A stretch of 64,000 nucleotides of DNA from Paenibacillus pasadenensis (GTDB taxonomy: Bacteria; Bacillota; Bacilli; Paenibacillales; Paenibacillaceae): assembly GCF_023715725.1 (NCBI RefSeq), contig NZ_JAMBOT010000012.1, forward strand, positions 1 through 64,000. The letters are read 5' to 3'. Below the pieces are notes generated by a model. That model saw nothing but the letters and a program-made list of their open reading frames with translations. It ran no database searches and was not told the origin of the DNA. Position numbers and translations under genes: made by a program. How positions within the stretch are numbered: position 1 is the stretch's first letter; the number at the start of each line of letters is the position of its first letter. Below, piece by piece: positions 1-9,168 of this stretch.

Positions 1-42
1 TTCATCGTATCGATTAAATTTCTGTCCCTTCTTTGGTGGCAT
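1..42 (-). CDS. Transposase N-terminus (partial, IS3-like), cut by window edge
   Basis: Only the first 14 codons are inside the window, reading MPPKKGQKFNRYDE and then running off the left edge. A GGAGGGG ribosome site lies about 8 bases upstream of the ATG (51-58). Openings of the form MPPKKGQ...Y are what I recall from the first open frame (helix-turn-helix protein) of IS3/IS150-group elements common in Paenibacillus. This is recognition by memory of a short peptide, so the family is an inference. The adjoining inverted-repeat-rich sequence up to about 126 fits an insertion-sequence end. Confidence 0.5.
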   Translation of the reverse strand, partial: MPPKKGQKFNRYDE

Positions 43-126
43 AATAAAATCCCCTCCGGTCAACAGTGTTAGATTCATGATATCATGAACTCTTTTTTCA
101 CTGTCTACCACGAGGGGATAATATCA
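1..126 (-). mobile_element. Probable insertion-sequence end (IS3/IS150-like), partial
   Basis: The partial transposase start is preceded by a non-coding stretch with a perfect 16-base palindrome at 74-89 (centre ATGATATCAT), itself flanked by ACAGTG (63-68) and CACTGT (99-104). Such structure is typical of an IS terminus and leader. The outer boundary near 126 (ending ...ATATCA) is a guess; no target-site duplication can be checked because the other end lies outside the window. Confidence 0.4.
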
Positions 127-159
127 CTCACTCTCCACATTTTTGAACTTCAAACAGCC

Positions 160-216
160 AAAGAGCACCTGCTGTACACACGCATCGGAATGCGTGCATA
201 CAGCGGGTGCTCTTTT
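160..216 (-). terminator. Terminator of the sugar ABC transporter operon
   Basis: A long imperfect hairpin pairs AGAGCACC.GCTGTA (162-176) with TACAGC.GGTGCTCT, with a further inner CACGCAT/ATGCGTG stem. It lies just after the stop of the last permease gene. T-tracts occur on both sides, so it could act in both directions. Confidence 0.7.
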
Positions 217-227
217 TACACCAATAA

Positions 228-1112
228 TCAGCCCTTGACAGCCGAGCCGGTAATGCCTTGGATGATGAAGCGCTGGCCAAGCAGGAACACGATAATCATC
301 GGAACGATGCTGGCGGAGGTGGCGGCCATCATGCCGTTGTAATCGACGTTGAATTCAAGGATAAAGTTCTGCATCCCGAGCGGAACCGTGTAGAGCTCCC
401 GGTCCAGCAGAAAGACGAGCGCATTCTCGTAATCGTTCCACATCCAGGAGAAGTCGAGAATAGCCAAAGTTGCTAATGCCGGCTTCGCCAGCGGTATGAG
501 CAGCCTGAAGAAGATGCGGAAATGGCCGGCCCCGTCGATAAACGCCGATTCCGTAATATCGTTCGGAATGGACATGAAAAACTGGCGGAGCAGAAACACG
601 CCGAAGATTGTGAACAGGCCGGGCAGGATCAACGCCAGATGCGTGTTGTAAATGCCGATTTTGTCAAACAGGATAAATTTCGGAACGAACAGCACTTGCG
701 GCGGCACCATCATCATGGACAGATAGAGCAAAAACAGCTGGTTCCTGCCCTTAAACTGGGTGCGCGCAAAGCCGTAGGCGGCGAATGCGGATAAAAAGGT
801 CGCTCCGATTGTACAGATGACGGCGATTTTGAGCGAGTTGTAATAGTAGCGGACAAAGCTGTCCTCGCCCGTCCATACCTTGAGATGATGCTCAAGCGAA
901 GGAGCCTTGGGAATCCAGCTCACCGGATAGTCGAATACTTCGCTTGGCGATTTGAACGAGGTGCTGATCATCCAGATGAACGGCAGAATCATAAACAATC
1001 CTGTCAAAATCATAACAGCGGTCATGATCAGCTTGCCAACGGATACCCGGCTCTTCGAGCGGGAAGAGCCGGCCGCTGCGGCTGGTGCTAAAGCGGTAGA
1101 TGAAGGCTTCAT
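228..1112 (-). CDS. Carbohydrate ABC transporter permease (MalG/AraQ type)
   Basis: This 294-residue inner-membrane protein is one of two permease subunits of a CUT1-type sugar importer. It has six predicted membrane segments and, near residue 190, the ATPase-coupling EAA loop (ITESAFIDGAGHFRIFFRLL), and it ends in the usual ...GSAVKG tail. The ATG at 1112 has an AAAGGAAG ribosome site 9 bases upstream. It follows the other permease by 22 bases, so the two form one operon with the binding lipoprotein. No ATPase gene is present; such systems usually share an MsmX-type ATPase encoded elsewhere. The substrate cannot be read from the sequence. Confidence 0.93.
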   Translation of the reverse strand: MKPSSTALAPAAAAGSSRSKSRVSVGKLIMTAVMILTGLFMILPFIWMISTSFKSPSEVFDYPVSWIPKAPSLEHHLKVWTGEDSFVRYYYNSLKIAVICTIGATFLSAFAAYGFARTQFKGRNQLFLLYLSMMMVPPQVLFVPKFILFDKIGIYNTHLALILPGLFTIFGVFLLRQFFMSIPNDITESAFIDGAGHFRIFFRLLIPLAKPALATLAILDFSWMWNDYENALVFLLDRELYTVPLGMQNFILEFNVDYNGMMAATSASIVPMIIVFLLGQRFIIQGITGSAVKG

Positions 1113-1134
1113 GCGGGCTGCTTCCTTTCGAAGT

Positions 1135-2010
1135 TCAGTAATGTACCCATTTTTTCTGGCCGACCCACTGAATCATAGTAATGATGAAAATAATGGCGAA
1201 CAGCACCCACGAAATAGCCGAAGCGTAGCCCATTTCGTAATAGCGGAATGCATTTTGATACACATACATGGAAAGAATCGTTGTGCTGTTGCCCGGCCCG
1301 CCCTGCGTTACGGCCTGGATCATGCCGAATGTTTTCATCGAGGAGATAAGACCGGTAATGAGCAGCAGGAAGGTCGAAGGGCTTACGAGCGGGAAAATAA
1401 CGCTGACCACTGTTCTCCAGCGGCTTGCTCCGTCGATGCGCGCAGCCTCCAGCATCTCTTGCGGTACCTCTTGCAGAGCGGCCAAATAAATAATCATATT
1501 GTAGCCCAGCAGGAACCAGATCCAGATAATATCGATGGCGAACATGGAGGTGTCCGTTGTAGACAGCCATCCAGGAGGATTTGCAATGCCGATGCTTCGC
1601 AGAGTGTTATTGATAATGCCTTGCGAAGGCTGGAACAGCAGCATCCAGACGAAGGATACGGCAACTCCGCTCGTAATATAGGGCAGAAAATACATCGTAC
1701 GCAGCATGTTTTTCAGATAAACGTTTTGATTAAGCGCCAGTGCGACAAAAAAGGCGAGCGCGATGGATATCGGTACTGCGGCGAGGAAAATCGCTGTATT
1801 TTCAAGCGACTGATAAAAGATCGGGTCCTGGAACAAACGACTGAAATTATCCAAACCTGTAAACTCAATATTGGGAGAGGTGTATTTGTAGTTCGTAAAC
1901 ATGATGCCGAGCGAGAACAAGGCGGGAATAACAAAGAACAGAATGACGCCGATCATGTTTGGCAAGATGAACAAATACCCGGTCAGCTGCTGCTTTCGGT
2001 TCCAGTTCAT
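1135..2010 (-). CDS. Carbohydrate ABC transporter permease (MalF/UgpA type)
   Basis: A 291-residue permease that would pair with the downstream MalG-type subunit. Membrane segments are evident from residue 10 onward and the EAA loop is visible as EMLEAARIDGASRWRTVVSV. I place the start at the ATG at 2010 (MNWNRKQQ), which has AAAGGAG 6 bases upstream, rather than a longer in-frame start without a ribosome site. It sits between the binding lipoprotein and the second permease, the standard order. It is probably transcribed from the promoter upstream of the lipoprotein gene. Confidence 0.93.
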   Translation of the reverse strand: MNWNRKQQLTGYLFILPNMIGVILFFVIPALFSLGIMFTNYKYTSPNIEFTGLDNFSRLFQDPIFYQSLENTAIFLAAVPISIALAFFVALALNQNVYLKNMLRTMYFLPYITSGVAVSFVWMLLFQPSQGIINNTLRSIGIANPPGWLSTTDTSMFAIDIIWIWFLLGYNMIIYLAALQEVPQEMLEAARIDGASRWRTVVSVIFPLVSPSTFLLLITGLISSMKTFGMIQAVTQGGPGNSTTILSMYVYQNAFRYYEMGYASAISWVLFAIIFIITMIQWVGQKKWVHY

Positions 2011-2072
2011 GCTGAGCTCCTTTCCGGGAAACAGGAGGAGCGCCGCTTTTGCGGGCACCCCTCCGTTATCGC

Positions 2073-3404
2073 CTATTTGCTGTTTTTAACGAAATCGTTA
2101 TGACGCTTAACCGTGTTTTTCAAGGTATCTTCAATGGATTGGGACTGCGTAAAGTATTTCTCGTATTCTTCACGGCGCGCGTCAACAACTTGCTGAGAGA
2201 GCGGAACCGTGTAGGTCGGGAATTTGCCGAATACAACTTCTTCGAGGGATTTTACGTCGTAGCCTTCTTTGTTGCTGCCAAGCAGCGTGTCGAGAGCAGC
2301 GCCGATGTCGGCGTCTTTGGAAGCTGGAATGCGTCCGCCTGCAGCAAGCGGCTTCATTCCGCCGTCGGCGTACCATTTCAGGAACTCCCAAGCTTTGTCC
2401 TTGTTCTCGGACTTCGGATTAATGGAAATAACGTCGCCGAGACCGCCCGGGTATTTAAAGTTCGATTGGTCTGCGCTCACCTTTGGAATCATGGCAAACG
2501 CGATTTGGAAGTCATGAGGGAAATCCTTCAGGTTGTTCGCGCTGCGGAATACGAATTCGCCTGCGCCAAGCATAGCTGCTTCGCCTTTCAGGAACGCGGC
2601 GTCGGTCGGCATTTTGCTGGTCAGCTGCTCGCCGAGCGTCGGCATCGATTTGTCCGTATGCTGCATGTTGTACAGCGTTTCGTACGCTTTTTTCACGTTT
2701 GGATCGTCCAGGTTGGAGCTTCCGTCCGTTTTCGTATATCCGGAGCCGGCGTTTGTGCCGTCAAAAATGCTGTTGTAAGCGGACATGTCCATTACGTATC
2801 CGAAACGTTTTTCTTTTGTGAGCGCTTTGGCGTATTTTTGCAGATCGCCCATGTTCCAGTCCAGCGGAGGAACCGGCAGACCAGCCTCATCCAGCGCGTT
2901 TTTGTTCAGCCATACGAACGATACGTTCTTTTTGGTCGGCATGCCGTAGTAGCTGTCCTTAACCTTCCAGGCTTTGGCGTCCTCGCCCATCTTCTCATCG
3001 ATGTTGTAATCGCCGTATGTGTTCAGATCAAGCGCATTGCCTGCTTCGACGCGCTTGACCAGCACAGGCAGGTTGTACGTGACATACAGATCGATGTTTT
3101 GGTTTGTCGCCAGTGCGGTGTCGAGCTTCAGGTTGCCGGCATCGTCGTTGACGAAGCGCTCGTATTTCACCTGCACGTCCGGGTTTTCCGCGTTCCAGGC
3201 GTCCACGACAGCCTGAGGACCCGCTTCAGCCGGTACCCCGCCCCACATCGTCAGTGTGACCGGCTTGGAATCACCGCCGGAATTGCCGCTGCCAGGCGAA
3301 GGTGACGCGCCGTTTGTTGCTTCGTTGCCGCCGCCGCAAGCAGCGAGGCTAGTTGCCAGTAGTACGCTTAATGCCGCTGTTCCCCATTTGCGTTTGTTTG
3401 TCAT
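2073..3404 (-). CDS. Extracellular sugar-binding lipoprotein of ABC transporter
   Basis: A 443-residue solute-binding protein (family 1) that captures sugar outside the membrane and delivers it to the two permeases. The N-terminus MTNKRKWGTAALSVLL leads to a lipobox LATSLAAC, so it is lipid-anchored; a Gly/Ser-rich linker follows. The start at 3404 is chosen because GGGAGGT lies 9 bases before it; the alternative TTG at 3422 lacks such a site. Being first in the operon, behind the YesN regulator gene, suggests that the regulator and kinase control its expression. Confidence 0.93.
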   Translation of the reverse strand: MTNKRKWGTAALSVLLATSLAACGGGNEATNGASPSPGSGNSGGDSKPVTLTMWGGVPAEAGPQAVVDAWNAENPDVQVKYERFVNDDAGNLKLDTALATNQNIDLYVTYNLPVLVKRVEAGNALDLNTYGDYNIDEKMGEDAKAWKVKDSYYGMPTKKNVSFVWLNKNALDEAGLPVPPLDWNMGDLQKYAKALTKEKRFGYVMDMSAYNSIFDGTNAGSGYTKTDGSSNLDDPNVKKAYETLYNMQHTDKSMPTLGEQLTSKMPTDAAFLKGEAAMLGAGEFVFRSANNLKDFPHDFQIAFAMIPKVSADQSNFKYPGGLGDVISINPKSENKDKAWEFLKWYADGGMKPLAAGGRIPASKDADIGAALDTLLGSNKEGYDVKSLEEVVFGKFPTYTVPLSQQVVDARREEYEKYFTQSQSIEDTLKNTVKRHNDFVKNSK

Positions 3405-3453
3405 GTTTTTTTGACCTCCCAAGGAGTTGAATGCGTTTTCTTTTTACATCTTC

Positions 3454-3482
3454 ACTATAACAGCGGCCGCTGAGAGGTCGAA
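3454..3482 (-). promoter_or_regulatory. Candidate promoter and palindromic operator for the sugar transporter
   Basis: On the minus strand an extended -10 (TGT TATAGT, hexamer 3454-3459) lies 17 bases from a weak -35 (TTCGAC, 3477-3482). A perfect 12-base palindrome CAGCGGCCGCTG (3461-3472) fills the spacer, where a bound regulator would directly affect polymerase. The weak -35 suggests an activated promoter. Inferred from sequence only. Confidence 0.45.
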
Positions 3483-3547
3483 GCAACAAAATCTTGTTCC
3501 GATAGCACAAAAGTTTGATGTTAGCTCGCACAATAATTCCGAAGGCT

Positions 3548-4954
3548 TTAGCGCTGCCTGTATGCGCTTGGCGTTATACCAGTTTCACGCTTGAATACCC
3601 TCGAGAAATAGTTTTCGTTCGGCATGCCGGAGGCAGCCGCGATTTCACTGATCGGCGCATCAGTTTCACGCAGCAGGCGGCAGGCGTGTTTAAGCCTGAT
3701 GTCGAGCAGATATTGCGTCAAATTGCAGCCCATTTTCTTTTTGAACAGCACGCTCAAATATTTATCATCCATCATCGCGATGCCGCTTAGCAGCGCAAGG
3801 CTTATATCTTCGCTGAAATGCTCGTGCATGTACAAAATAACCCGATTGACGTCGGGATGATCGCACAGCTCGCCTGCCGCCTGGCGCCAGCGGTTAAGCA
3901 ATTCCAAACAGGAACGTGCCAGCGCCTGACCTGCCGCTTCATGGGAAAGAGCCGCCTCCAGCTCATCCTCAACAGCGGCTTGTCCGCTTAGCGAGGAGAG
4001 CCTTCGCAGCAGGCGAAGCGCATGCAGACGGACTGAGGCGGCGGGCAGCCGCTGCTCCGTCATCCAGTCCCATATCCGCCTTAAGCCGGCTTCAAGCTCA
4101 TTGGCATGTTTTTGCTCAAATGCTTGCAGCACAGCTTTTTCGAGAGGCCACGGAATACCTGCCGGAAGATGAATAGGCTTTTGTCCGGCAAGCAGGTAAC
4201 CTCCGCGTTTTCCGGCATGCCATAGCTCGTCCAGACGTCCAAATAGCTGAAGGCTGATATTGCGCATCGTATCGGGGAATGCCCATTTAGCGCTCACATG
4301 CGGATAAGCAGGCGCGTCCACAAACGGTTTGCGGGAAAGCAGCAGCGTCATCCCGTAACGGCTGCAGGCCAGCACGTTCCGGTTGCCTGCGCTTATCTCG
4401 CCGCCGGCCGCATCCGGCGCGTCCCATTCATGAAGGATGACCCTCAGGTACGGATAGTCAGTGGGATCAATAGGCAAAACGCCATGTTCGGCCGTGACGT
4501 CCCCGTCTTCTTTTTCATACACCTGAAACAGCATCGCTCTCAAACGGTCGCCAAGCGTCGCGGACATCTGCCGGTCACGCTCCAGCTGCTGGCGAACCTT
4601 GAGCAGTGCCTCTGCCATTTTTTCCGGCGTCAGATACAGCTTCAGTACATACCCGGAAGCCCCGAGCTGGAGCGCCTGCTGCGCATGCTCAAAATCGTTC
4701 ATAACGGTCAGCATGATAAACCGCGTCCGGGGAAAACGTTCGCTCGCCTGCTGAAGCAGCTGGATCCCGTCCATGACCGGCATCCGTATATCCGTCACGA
4801 CCAGATCCGGCGTTTCCTTTTCAATCCATTCCATTGCCTCTTCCCCGTTGGAGCATTCTCCAATTACGGTGAAGCCGTTCTCCTCCCAAGGAATGCCGTT
4901 GCGGACCGATCTGCGCACAAAGGCTTCGTCCTCAACCAACAACACCGTCCACAT
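3548..4954 (-). CDS. Response regulator, YesN/AraC type
   Basis: A 468-residue two-component regulator. The receiver domain occupies residues 1-120, with the acidic pocket at VEDE (7-10), phosphorylatable Asp55 in VTDIRMP, and the conserved Lys in GYVLKL, where the usual following Pro is Leu. A long linker leads to a C-terminal AraC-type double helix-turn-helix (about 365-465, DIRLKHACRLL...GMPNENYFSRVFKRETGITPSAYR). The start at 4954 has GGAGG 8 bases upstream and overlaps the kinase stop by 23 bases, so translation is likely coupled. It most likely activates the adjacent transporter genes. Confidence 0.93.
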   Translation of the reverse strand: MWTVLLVEDEAFVRRSVRNGIPWEENGFTVIGECSNGEEAMEWIEKETPDLVVTDIRMPVMDGIQLLQQASERFPRTRFIMLTVMNDFEHAQQALQLGASGYVLKLYLTPEKMAEALLKVRQQLERDRQMSATLGDRLRAMLFQVYEKEDGDVTAEHGVLPIDPTDYPYLRVILHEWDAPDAAGGEISAGNRNVLACSRYGMTLLLSRKPFVDAPAYPHVSAKWAFPDTMRNISLQLFGRLDELWHAGKRGGYLLAGQKPIHLPAGIPWPLEKAVLQAFEQKHANELEAGLRRIWDWMTEQRLPAASVRLHALRLLRRLSSLSGQAAVEDELEAALSHEAAGQALARSCLELLNRWRQAAGELCDHPDVNRVILYMHEHFSEDISLALLSGIAMMDDKYLSVLFKKKMGCNLTQYLLDIRLKHACRLLRETDAPISEIAAASGMPNENYFSRVFKRETGITPSAYRQR

Positions 4955-6707
4955 TAAGATCGCCTCCATTTGAATAGGGATTGGAAATGAGCAGCGGGAT
5001 CGTAATCGTTACCCGTGTGCCCTGCGGCAGCGGCTCAAGCTCAAGCGAGCTCATTCCCCGGAACAGAAGCGCCAGCCTCTCCCGTAAATTTTGCAGCGCA
5101 ATCCCTTGGCCCTTATGGCCTTCGTCAGATGGCTGGCTGCTGGGACCTCTTCCGTTATCCTCCACCATGATGCGTATTTGCTGACCTATTTGAGAGACGC
5201 GGATCGTGATGCAGCCCTGTATGTCCAGCCCGGAAAACCCGTGATAAATGCTGTTCTCAACGAGCGGCTGCAGGCTCAGCTTCGGCACGAGAGAGTAACG
5301 CAGCGGTTCCGGCAGGTCGACCTCGTAGCGGAAGGCCTGGTCGTATTTGAGCTGCTGAATGAACAAGTAATGCTCCACGAGCTGCAGCTCCTGCTCCAGA
5401 TGAATCAGATCGACATCCAGACGGATTCCAGCCTCCACCAGCTTGCCAAGCGATTCACAGGCAGCGGGAATTTGCCGGTCGCCAAGCCCAAGCGCCAGCC
5501 ACTTGACCGTATTCAGCGTATTAAGCAGAAAATGGGGGTTCATCTGGGACAAAAGCGCCTGGAAGCGCATCGATTCCTTCTGCCGCTCCTCCACCTTCAG
5601 CCGGGCAATAAGCTCCTCCATATCCGTCACCATCCGGTTAAATCCTTTGACGAATACTTCCATCTCTCCGCGGAATTTATCAGGCGCAAGCTGCACCTTC
5701 AGGTTTAGGTCTGTCATATGGCTCATTTTTTTGCGCAGCAGGCGGAGCGGCCTCGTTATTGTATTAGATATTAAAAAGGTCATCAGCACAAATAACGCCA
5801 TAATCGCGACCATCGCAAAAAGCAGAGTTTGTTTGATCCGGTTGACTTCAGCAAACAAAGTCTTGGTCGGAATGCTTTTTACTACGAACCAGCCCAGGCT
5901 CGGCACAGCGGCGTAACTGACCATCAGATGATCCTGCTGGCTCGTCCCCGACGTTTCCCAGACTGATGTATCCAAAGGCTGCGCCTGCGAGGCTCCGCCT
6001 TTTGCGGTGCTGACCAATACGTTTCCGCTGCCATCCGCCAGCTCATAGCGGGATTCAGGCTCCGCATTGGTGGCTGCGCTGCGGAACAGGCTGGAATAAT
6101 CAACGCCAATTCTTACGATGGCATAAATCCGGTTGCTGGAGTCGCGCAAGCTTTTGTACAGCGCCAGATGAGGAGCGGCGATTCCATAAACGGAATTTAC
6201 GCCGCCCTTCTCCAGCCGCCAGTCCGGCGTATCCGAACCGACAAAGGCGTCCAGCATCGGCTTGTCCTTCCGCAAATCCGCGTAATCAAGCTCACGGCTT
6301 GGCCCGTAGGAAGTGTAAATATGACCGTACTGATCCAGCACGGTATAGTACACAAATGAGCTGGCGATAAACACGCTGTTGTTGATCGAGCTGAATTTCT
6401 CGTCCATTTTTTTGGTTTCCAGGAGAGAAGCATAAGATGAAGAGACATCCGGCTGCTTTAAAATCGAGCTGACGGTTGAATCCTGCTCCAGCAGCGTAAA
6501 CGTCTTTTTCGCAACGTTAAGCAGACCTTCCAATGATTCCGTTACGGAAGCCATCTGCCGTAAGTTCTGCGTGCTCACTTGATCACGGAGAACGGTTTCA
6601 AAACGCTGGAAAACAATCAGGCTGGTGCCGACAATCGGCAGAATAACCAATAATAAAAAGGCGAAAAACAATCTCCAGCGAAGCGTCTGCGGAATCCATC
6701 GTTTCAT
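4932..6707 (-). CDS. Sensor histidine kinase, YesM family
   Basis: A 591-residue membrane kinase. The N-terminus has a membrane segment (RLFFAFLLLVILPIVGTSLIVF), then an extracellular dCache-like sensor of about 260 residues, a second membrane segment, a HAMP linker, the His_kinase block with MNPHFLLNTLN (His near residue 392) and a HATPase domain (VEDNGRG, GIALQNLRERL). YesM kinases usually report on extracellular sugars or on the binding protein. The start at 6707 has GGAGGGG 4 bases upstream. It forms one unit with the YesN regulator. Confidence 0.93.
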   Translation of the reverse strand: MKRWIPQTLRWRLFFAFLLLVILPIVGTSLIVFQRFETVLRDQVSTQNLRQMASVTESLEGLLNVAKKTFTLLEQDSTVSSILKQPDVSSSYASLLETKKMDEKFSSINNSVFIASSFVYYTVLDQYGHIYTSYGPSRELDYADLRKDKPMLDAFVGSDTPDWRLEKGGVNSVYGIAAPHLALYKSLRDSSNRIYAIVRIGVDYSSLFRSAATNAEPESRYELADGSGNVLVSTAKGGASQAQPLDTSVWETSGTSQQDHLMVSYAAVPSLGWFVVKSIPTKTLFAEVNRIKQTLLFAMVAIMALFVLMTFLISNTITRPLRLLRKKMSHMTDLNLKVQLAPDKFRGEMEVFVKGFNRMVTDMEELIARLKVEERQKESMRFQALLSQMNPHFLLNTLNTVKWLALGLGDRQIPAACESLGKLVEAGIRLDVDLIHLEQELQLVEHYLFIQQLKYDQAFRYEVDLPEPLRYSLVPKLSLQPLVENSIYHGFSGLDIQGCITIRVSQIGQQIRIMVEDNGRGPSSQPSDEGHKGQGIALQNLRERLALLFRGMSSLELEPLPQGTRVTITIPLLISNPYSNGGDLNVDGVVG

Positions 6708-6751
6708 GCTGCCCCTCCATTTACTGCTTGTATAGGGTTTAGTATGTAGAA

Positions 6752-6778
6752 AAAAGAGCCTGGAATCCAGGCTCTTTT
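6752..6778 (-). terminator. Terminator of the FAD oxidoreductase gene
   Basis: A perfect 12-base stem (AAAAGAGCCTGG / CCAGGCTCTTTT) with a 3-base loop and a T-run, 15 bases beyond the oxidoreductase stop. It separates that gene from the kinase operon downstream on the same strand. Confidence 0.85.
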
Positions 6779-6792
6779 GGTTGATTTTAAAT

Positions 6793-9042
6793 TTATTCGT
6801 ACGCGCGAATTTCAATCAGCTCCGCAAAAGAGCTTCCGTTCGTTTCAAGCACGGTCAGACGAAGACGAGAAAGGCTGGTTTTTTCCGCCAAACGGTATAC
6901 ATGCTTCCGTTTCCGGTTGTCCGATTCCTCGGCAATCAATGTCCAATCGCCGCCGTTGCTTCCTTCAATGACGTATTTTTTCGCCAGCTCCGGAATGATT
7001 TCAAAATCAGTGCGGTGATGATGCAGATTAATCAGGTCCTCGTTCACATCATCGTTGAAGGTAACATGAACTTCGGAAATGGCCTGAGGAGCATCCCATG
7101 ACAGCTCCAGCCATTGCGGACTTCCACTCAGCTCCTCGGACATCCATTGGTTCGGTCCGCCGTAAGGTCTGATGTAACCGCCGACTGCTTTGCCTGGCGC
7201 GTAGGCCTGGCTAACGCCTTTGGCGCGGAAGCACCATGGGCTGCGTCTTACTCCGTTCATCGACCACTGATGAATCAGCTTCTCCGGACTGCGGTCTTCC
7301 AGCTCCACAGCAACGGCAGGTACGAACGTTTGATTAAACGCCAGCACGCCGCTTAGGTTTTTGTTTCCTGCATGCAGGCTGACGGAAGTGTTTTTGCGTA
7401 CGATGACAAATGCGTTTTGCGCTTGCTGCGGCTGCCATTCCAGCGGAACGTTCACCCACTGCTTTTCGCCAGGCTGCAGGTTTATATCTACCGATTGAAC
7501 TTGGTTAGCCGGAACATAGTTCTCTCCGCGGCCCGTATCCCAAAGCTCTACGGTTAAAGTTGTAGCTGCATCCACGTCCACGAGCAACTCGACACCTTCC
7601 AGCGCCGGATCAACCGGGAACAAAATGCCAGCGGATCTTTCAAGCACATGGCTGCCAGCGGACTGCTCCACTGCGATGGAACGATATGTGCTGGAAGCCG
7701 TTACTTTGGCGCCAAGCGCCAGGTCCTTCTCGTCTCTGCTGGCAAGGCCGATAATGGATGCATCCTGGCGGAGCATCGTCTGTTGCAGCTCTGTCAGATG
7801 GCCGGCATGCAGCTCGCGCGGCGTGACGGAGTTTTGCACACACAGCGCTGCGCCCGAGCCAGCCGCTTCGCCGATAACCGCACAGGTCGCCATGACGCGG
7901 GTTGTGCCGAACGCAACGTGAGAAGCGCTGATGTTTCGGCCTGCGAACATCATATTGTTAACGTTTGAAGAGTATAGGGAACGGAACGGAATATGGTAGT
8001 TGCCGTCCGCATGCAAGTGTTTTGAACCGCTCTCGGTTGCATACACGCCTTGCGGCGGATGCAGGTCGATCGACCAGCCGCCGAATGCAACACGGTCTTC
8101 AAACGGCTCCTGCGCCATAATATCGTTTTGGTTCAGCGTGTAGTCGCCGATAAAACGCCGATATTCGCGTTTGCCCGGAACAGCGCCAACCCACTCCAAT
8201 GTCATATTGGCCGCGTCTTCAAATTTGCCGGAATTTTTAATATAGTCCCAAATGCCGTATACGACGGCCCACAGCTCGTCCCGGATGCGCTCGTTGTCGT
8301 GAACCGTATCTAGCTCGCCGCCGAACTCGATCCACCAGTAGTCGCAGCCGTTGGAGCCGCTGCGGATAACCCGGCGCATTGGAATCGTCGTATTTTCGAT
8401 ATCGCGTGCGAAGGAAGGAGCTACGAATTTAACCGGATGGCCGACATCCTTCGTATAGAACAGGATGGTGCTGCCGAGCGTAATTCCGTCAGGCACTTCC
8501 GGTGCCCAATCTTCGTTGTATTCTGATTTCGCCTCGCGGCCGATCTTGAAGCCCGCTCCGGCCAAAAAGCCGACAAGGCCGTCGCCCGTACAATCAATGT
8601 ACATCGGGCTCTTGAACGTGATTTTACGCTCGGAGCCGGCCATCCAGCCCGTTACGGAGAGGATTTTGCGGTCCTCGGCAGGGCCCTCCGCCTCCGCCTC
8701 GTGCACATCTGTATTTAAAAAGAGCGTGATGTTGCTTTCGGCCAGCACCGTTTCCAGCACGACCAGATCCCACAGATAAGGATTGCCGTCCGGATTGCGG
8801 TACTGGTTCTCGACGAACATTTCGCCCATGATACCCGTTTCACGAGCATAACGGTTATTGCCATGCGCCGTAGCGCCGCAAACCCATACCCGTACTTCGC
8901 TGCTGGAATTGCCCCCGAGTACCGGACGATTTTGGACAAGCGCCACTTTTTGGCCCAGTCTTGCCGCCGCTACCGCTGCGCAGACCCCTGCCAAACCGCC
9001 GCCGATGACTGTTACATCACATTGAAAGGTTTCTGTTCTCAC
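6793..9042 (-). CDS. FAD-dependent oxidoreductase with C-terminal discoidin-like domain
   Basis: A 749-residue protein of the FAD_oxidored family (the class often labelled putative xanthan lyase). The dinucleotide-binding motif VIGGGLAGVCAAVAAARLG is at residues 11-29, and VLGGNSSSEVRVWV follows, a hallmark of the family. From about residue 440 the sequence becomes beta-rich, and the last 130 residues (HVTFNDDVNEDL...RLRLTVLETNG) resemble an F5/8-type carbohydrate-binding fold. No signal peptide is seen, so it is probably cytoplasmic. It starts at GTG (9042) with GGAGG 8 bases upstream. Its neighbours, a sugar transporter and a divergent AraC regulator, suggest oxidation of a sugar or sugar acid; the substrate is unknown. 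Confidence 0.8.
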   Translation of the reverse strand: MRTETFQCDVTVIGGGLAGVCAAVAAARLGQKVALVQNRPVLGGNSSSEVRVWVCGATAHGNNRYARETGIMGEMFVENQYRNPDGNPYLWDLVVLETVLAESNITLFLNTDVHEAEAEGPAEDRKILSVTGWMAGSERKITFKSPMYIDCTGDGLVGFLAGAGFKIGREAKSEYNEDWAPEVPDGITLGSTILFYTKDVGHPVKFVAPSFARDIENTTIPMRRVIRSGSNGCDYWWIEFGGELDTVHDNERIRDELWAVVYGIWDYIKNSGKFEDAANMTLEWVGAVPGKREYRRFIGDYTLNQNDIMAQEPFEDRVAFGGWSIDLHPPQGVYATESGSKHLHADGNYHIPFRSLYSSNVNNMMFAGRNISASHVAFGTTRVMATCAVIGEAAGSGAALCVQNSVTPRELHAGHLTELQQTMLRQDASIIGLASRDEKDLALGAKVTASSTYRSIAVEQSAGSHVLERSAGILFPVDPALEGVELLVDVDAATTLTVELWDTGRGENYVPANQVQSVDINLQPGEKQWVNVPLEWQPQQAQNAFVIVRKNTSVSLHAGNKNLSGVLAFNQTFVPAVAVELEDRSPEKLIHQWSMNGVRRSPWCFRAKGVSQAYAPGKAVGGYIRPYGGPNQWMSEELSGSPQWLELSWDAPQAISEVHVTFNDDVNEDLINLHHHRTDFEIIPELAKKYVIEGSNGGDWTLIAEESDNRKRKHVYRLAEKTSLSRLRLTVLETNGSSFAELIEIRAYE

Positions 9043-9168
9043 GTTGACAACCTCCAGAGTTGAGCTTTTATTATATCCTTAATTTCATTATAATAAGGCT
9101 AGAAAACGCTATCCATGCACTTTTTTATCAAAAATCATATCTTTTATTTCAATGGTGAGGTGCGCCAA

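Noticed and set aside
952..2103. Open frame of about 380 codons opposite the sugar permeases
   Set aside because: The sense strand encodes clear ABC permeases with EAA loops; the antisense product is a featureless charged sequence.
9043..9168. TATAAT-like hexamers between the FAD oxidoreductase and araC-type genes as assigned promoters
   Set aside because: Several AT-rich matches exist on both strands but none has a good -35 at proper spacing, so I did not list a promoter.
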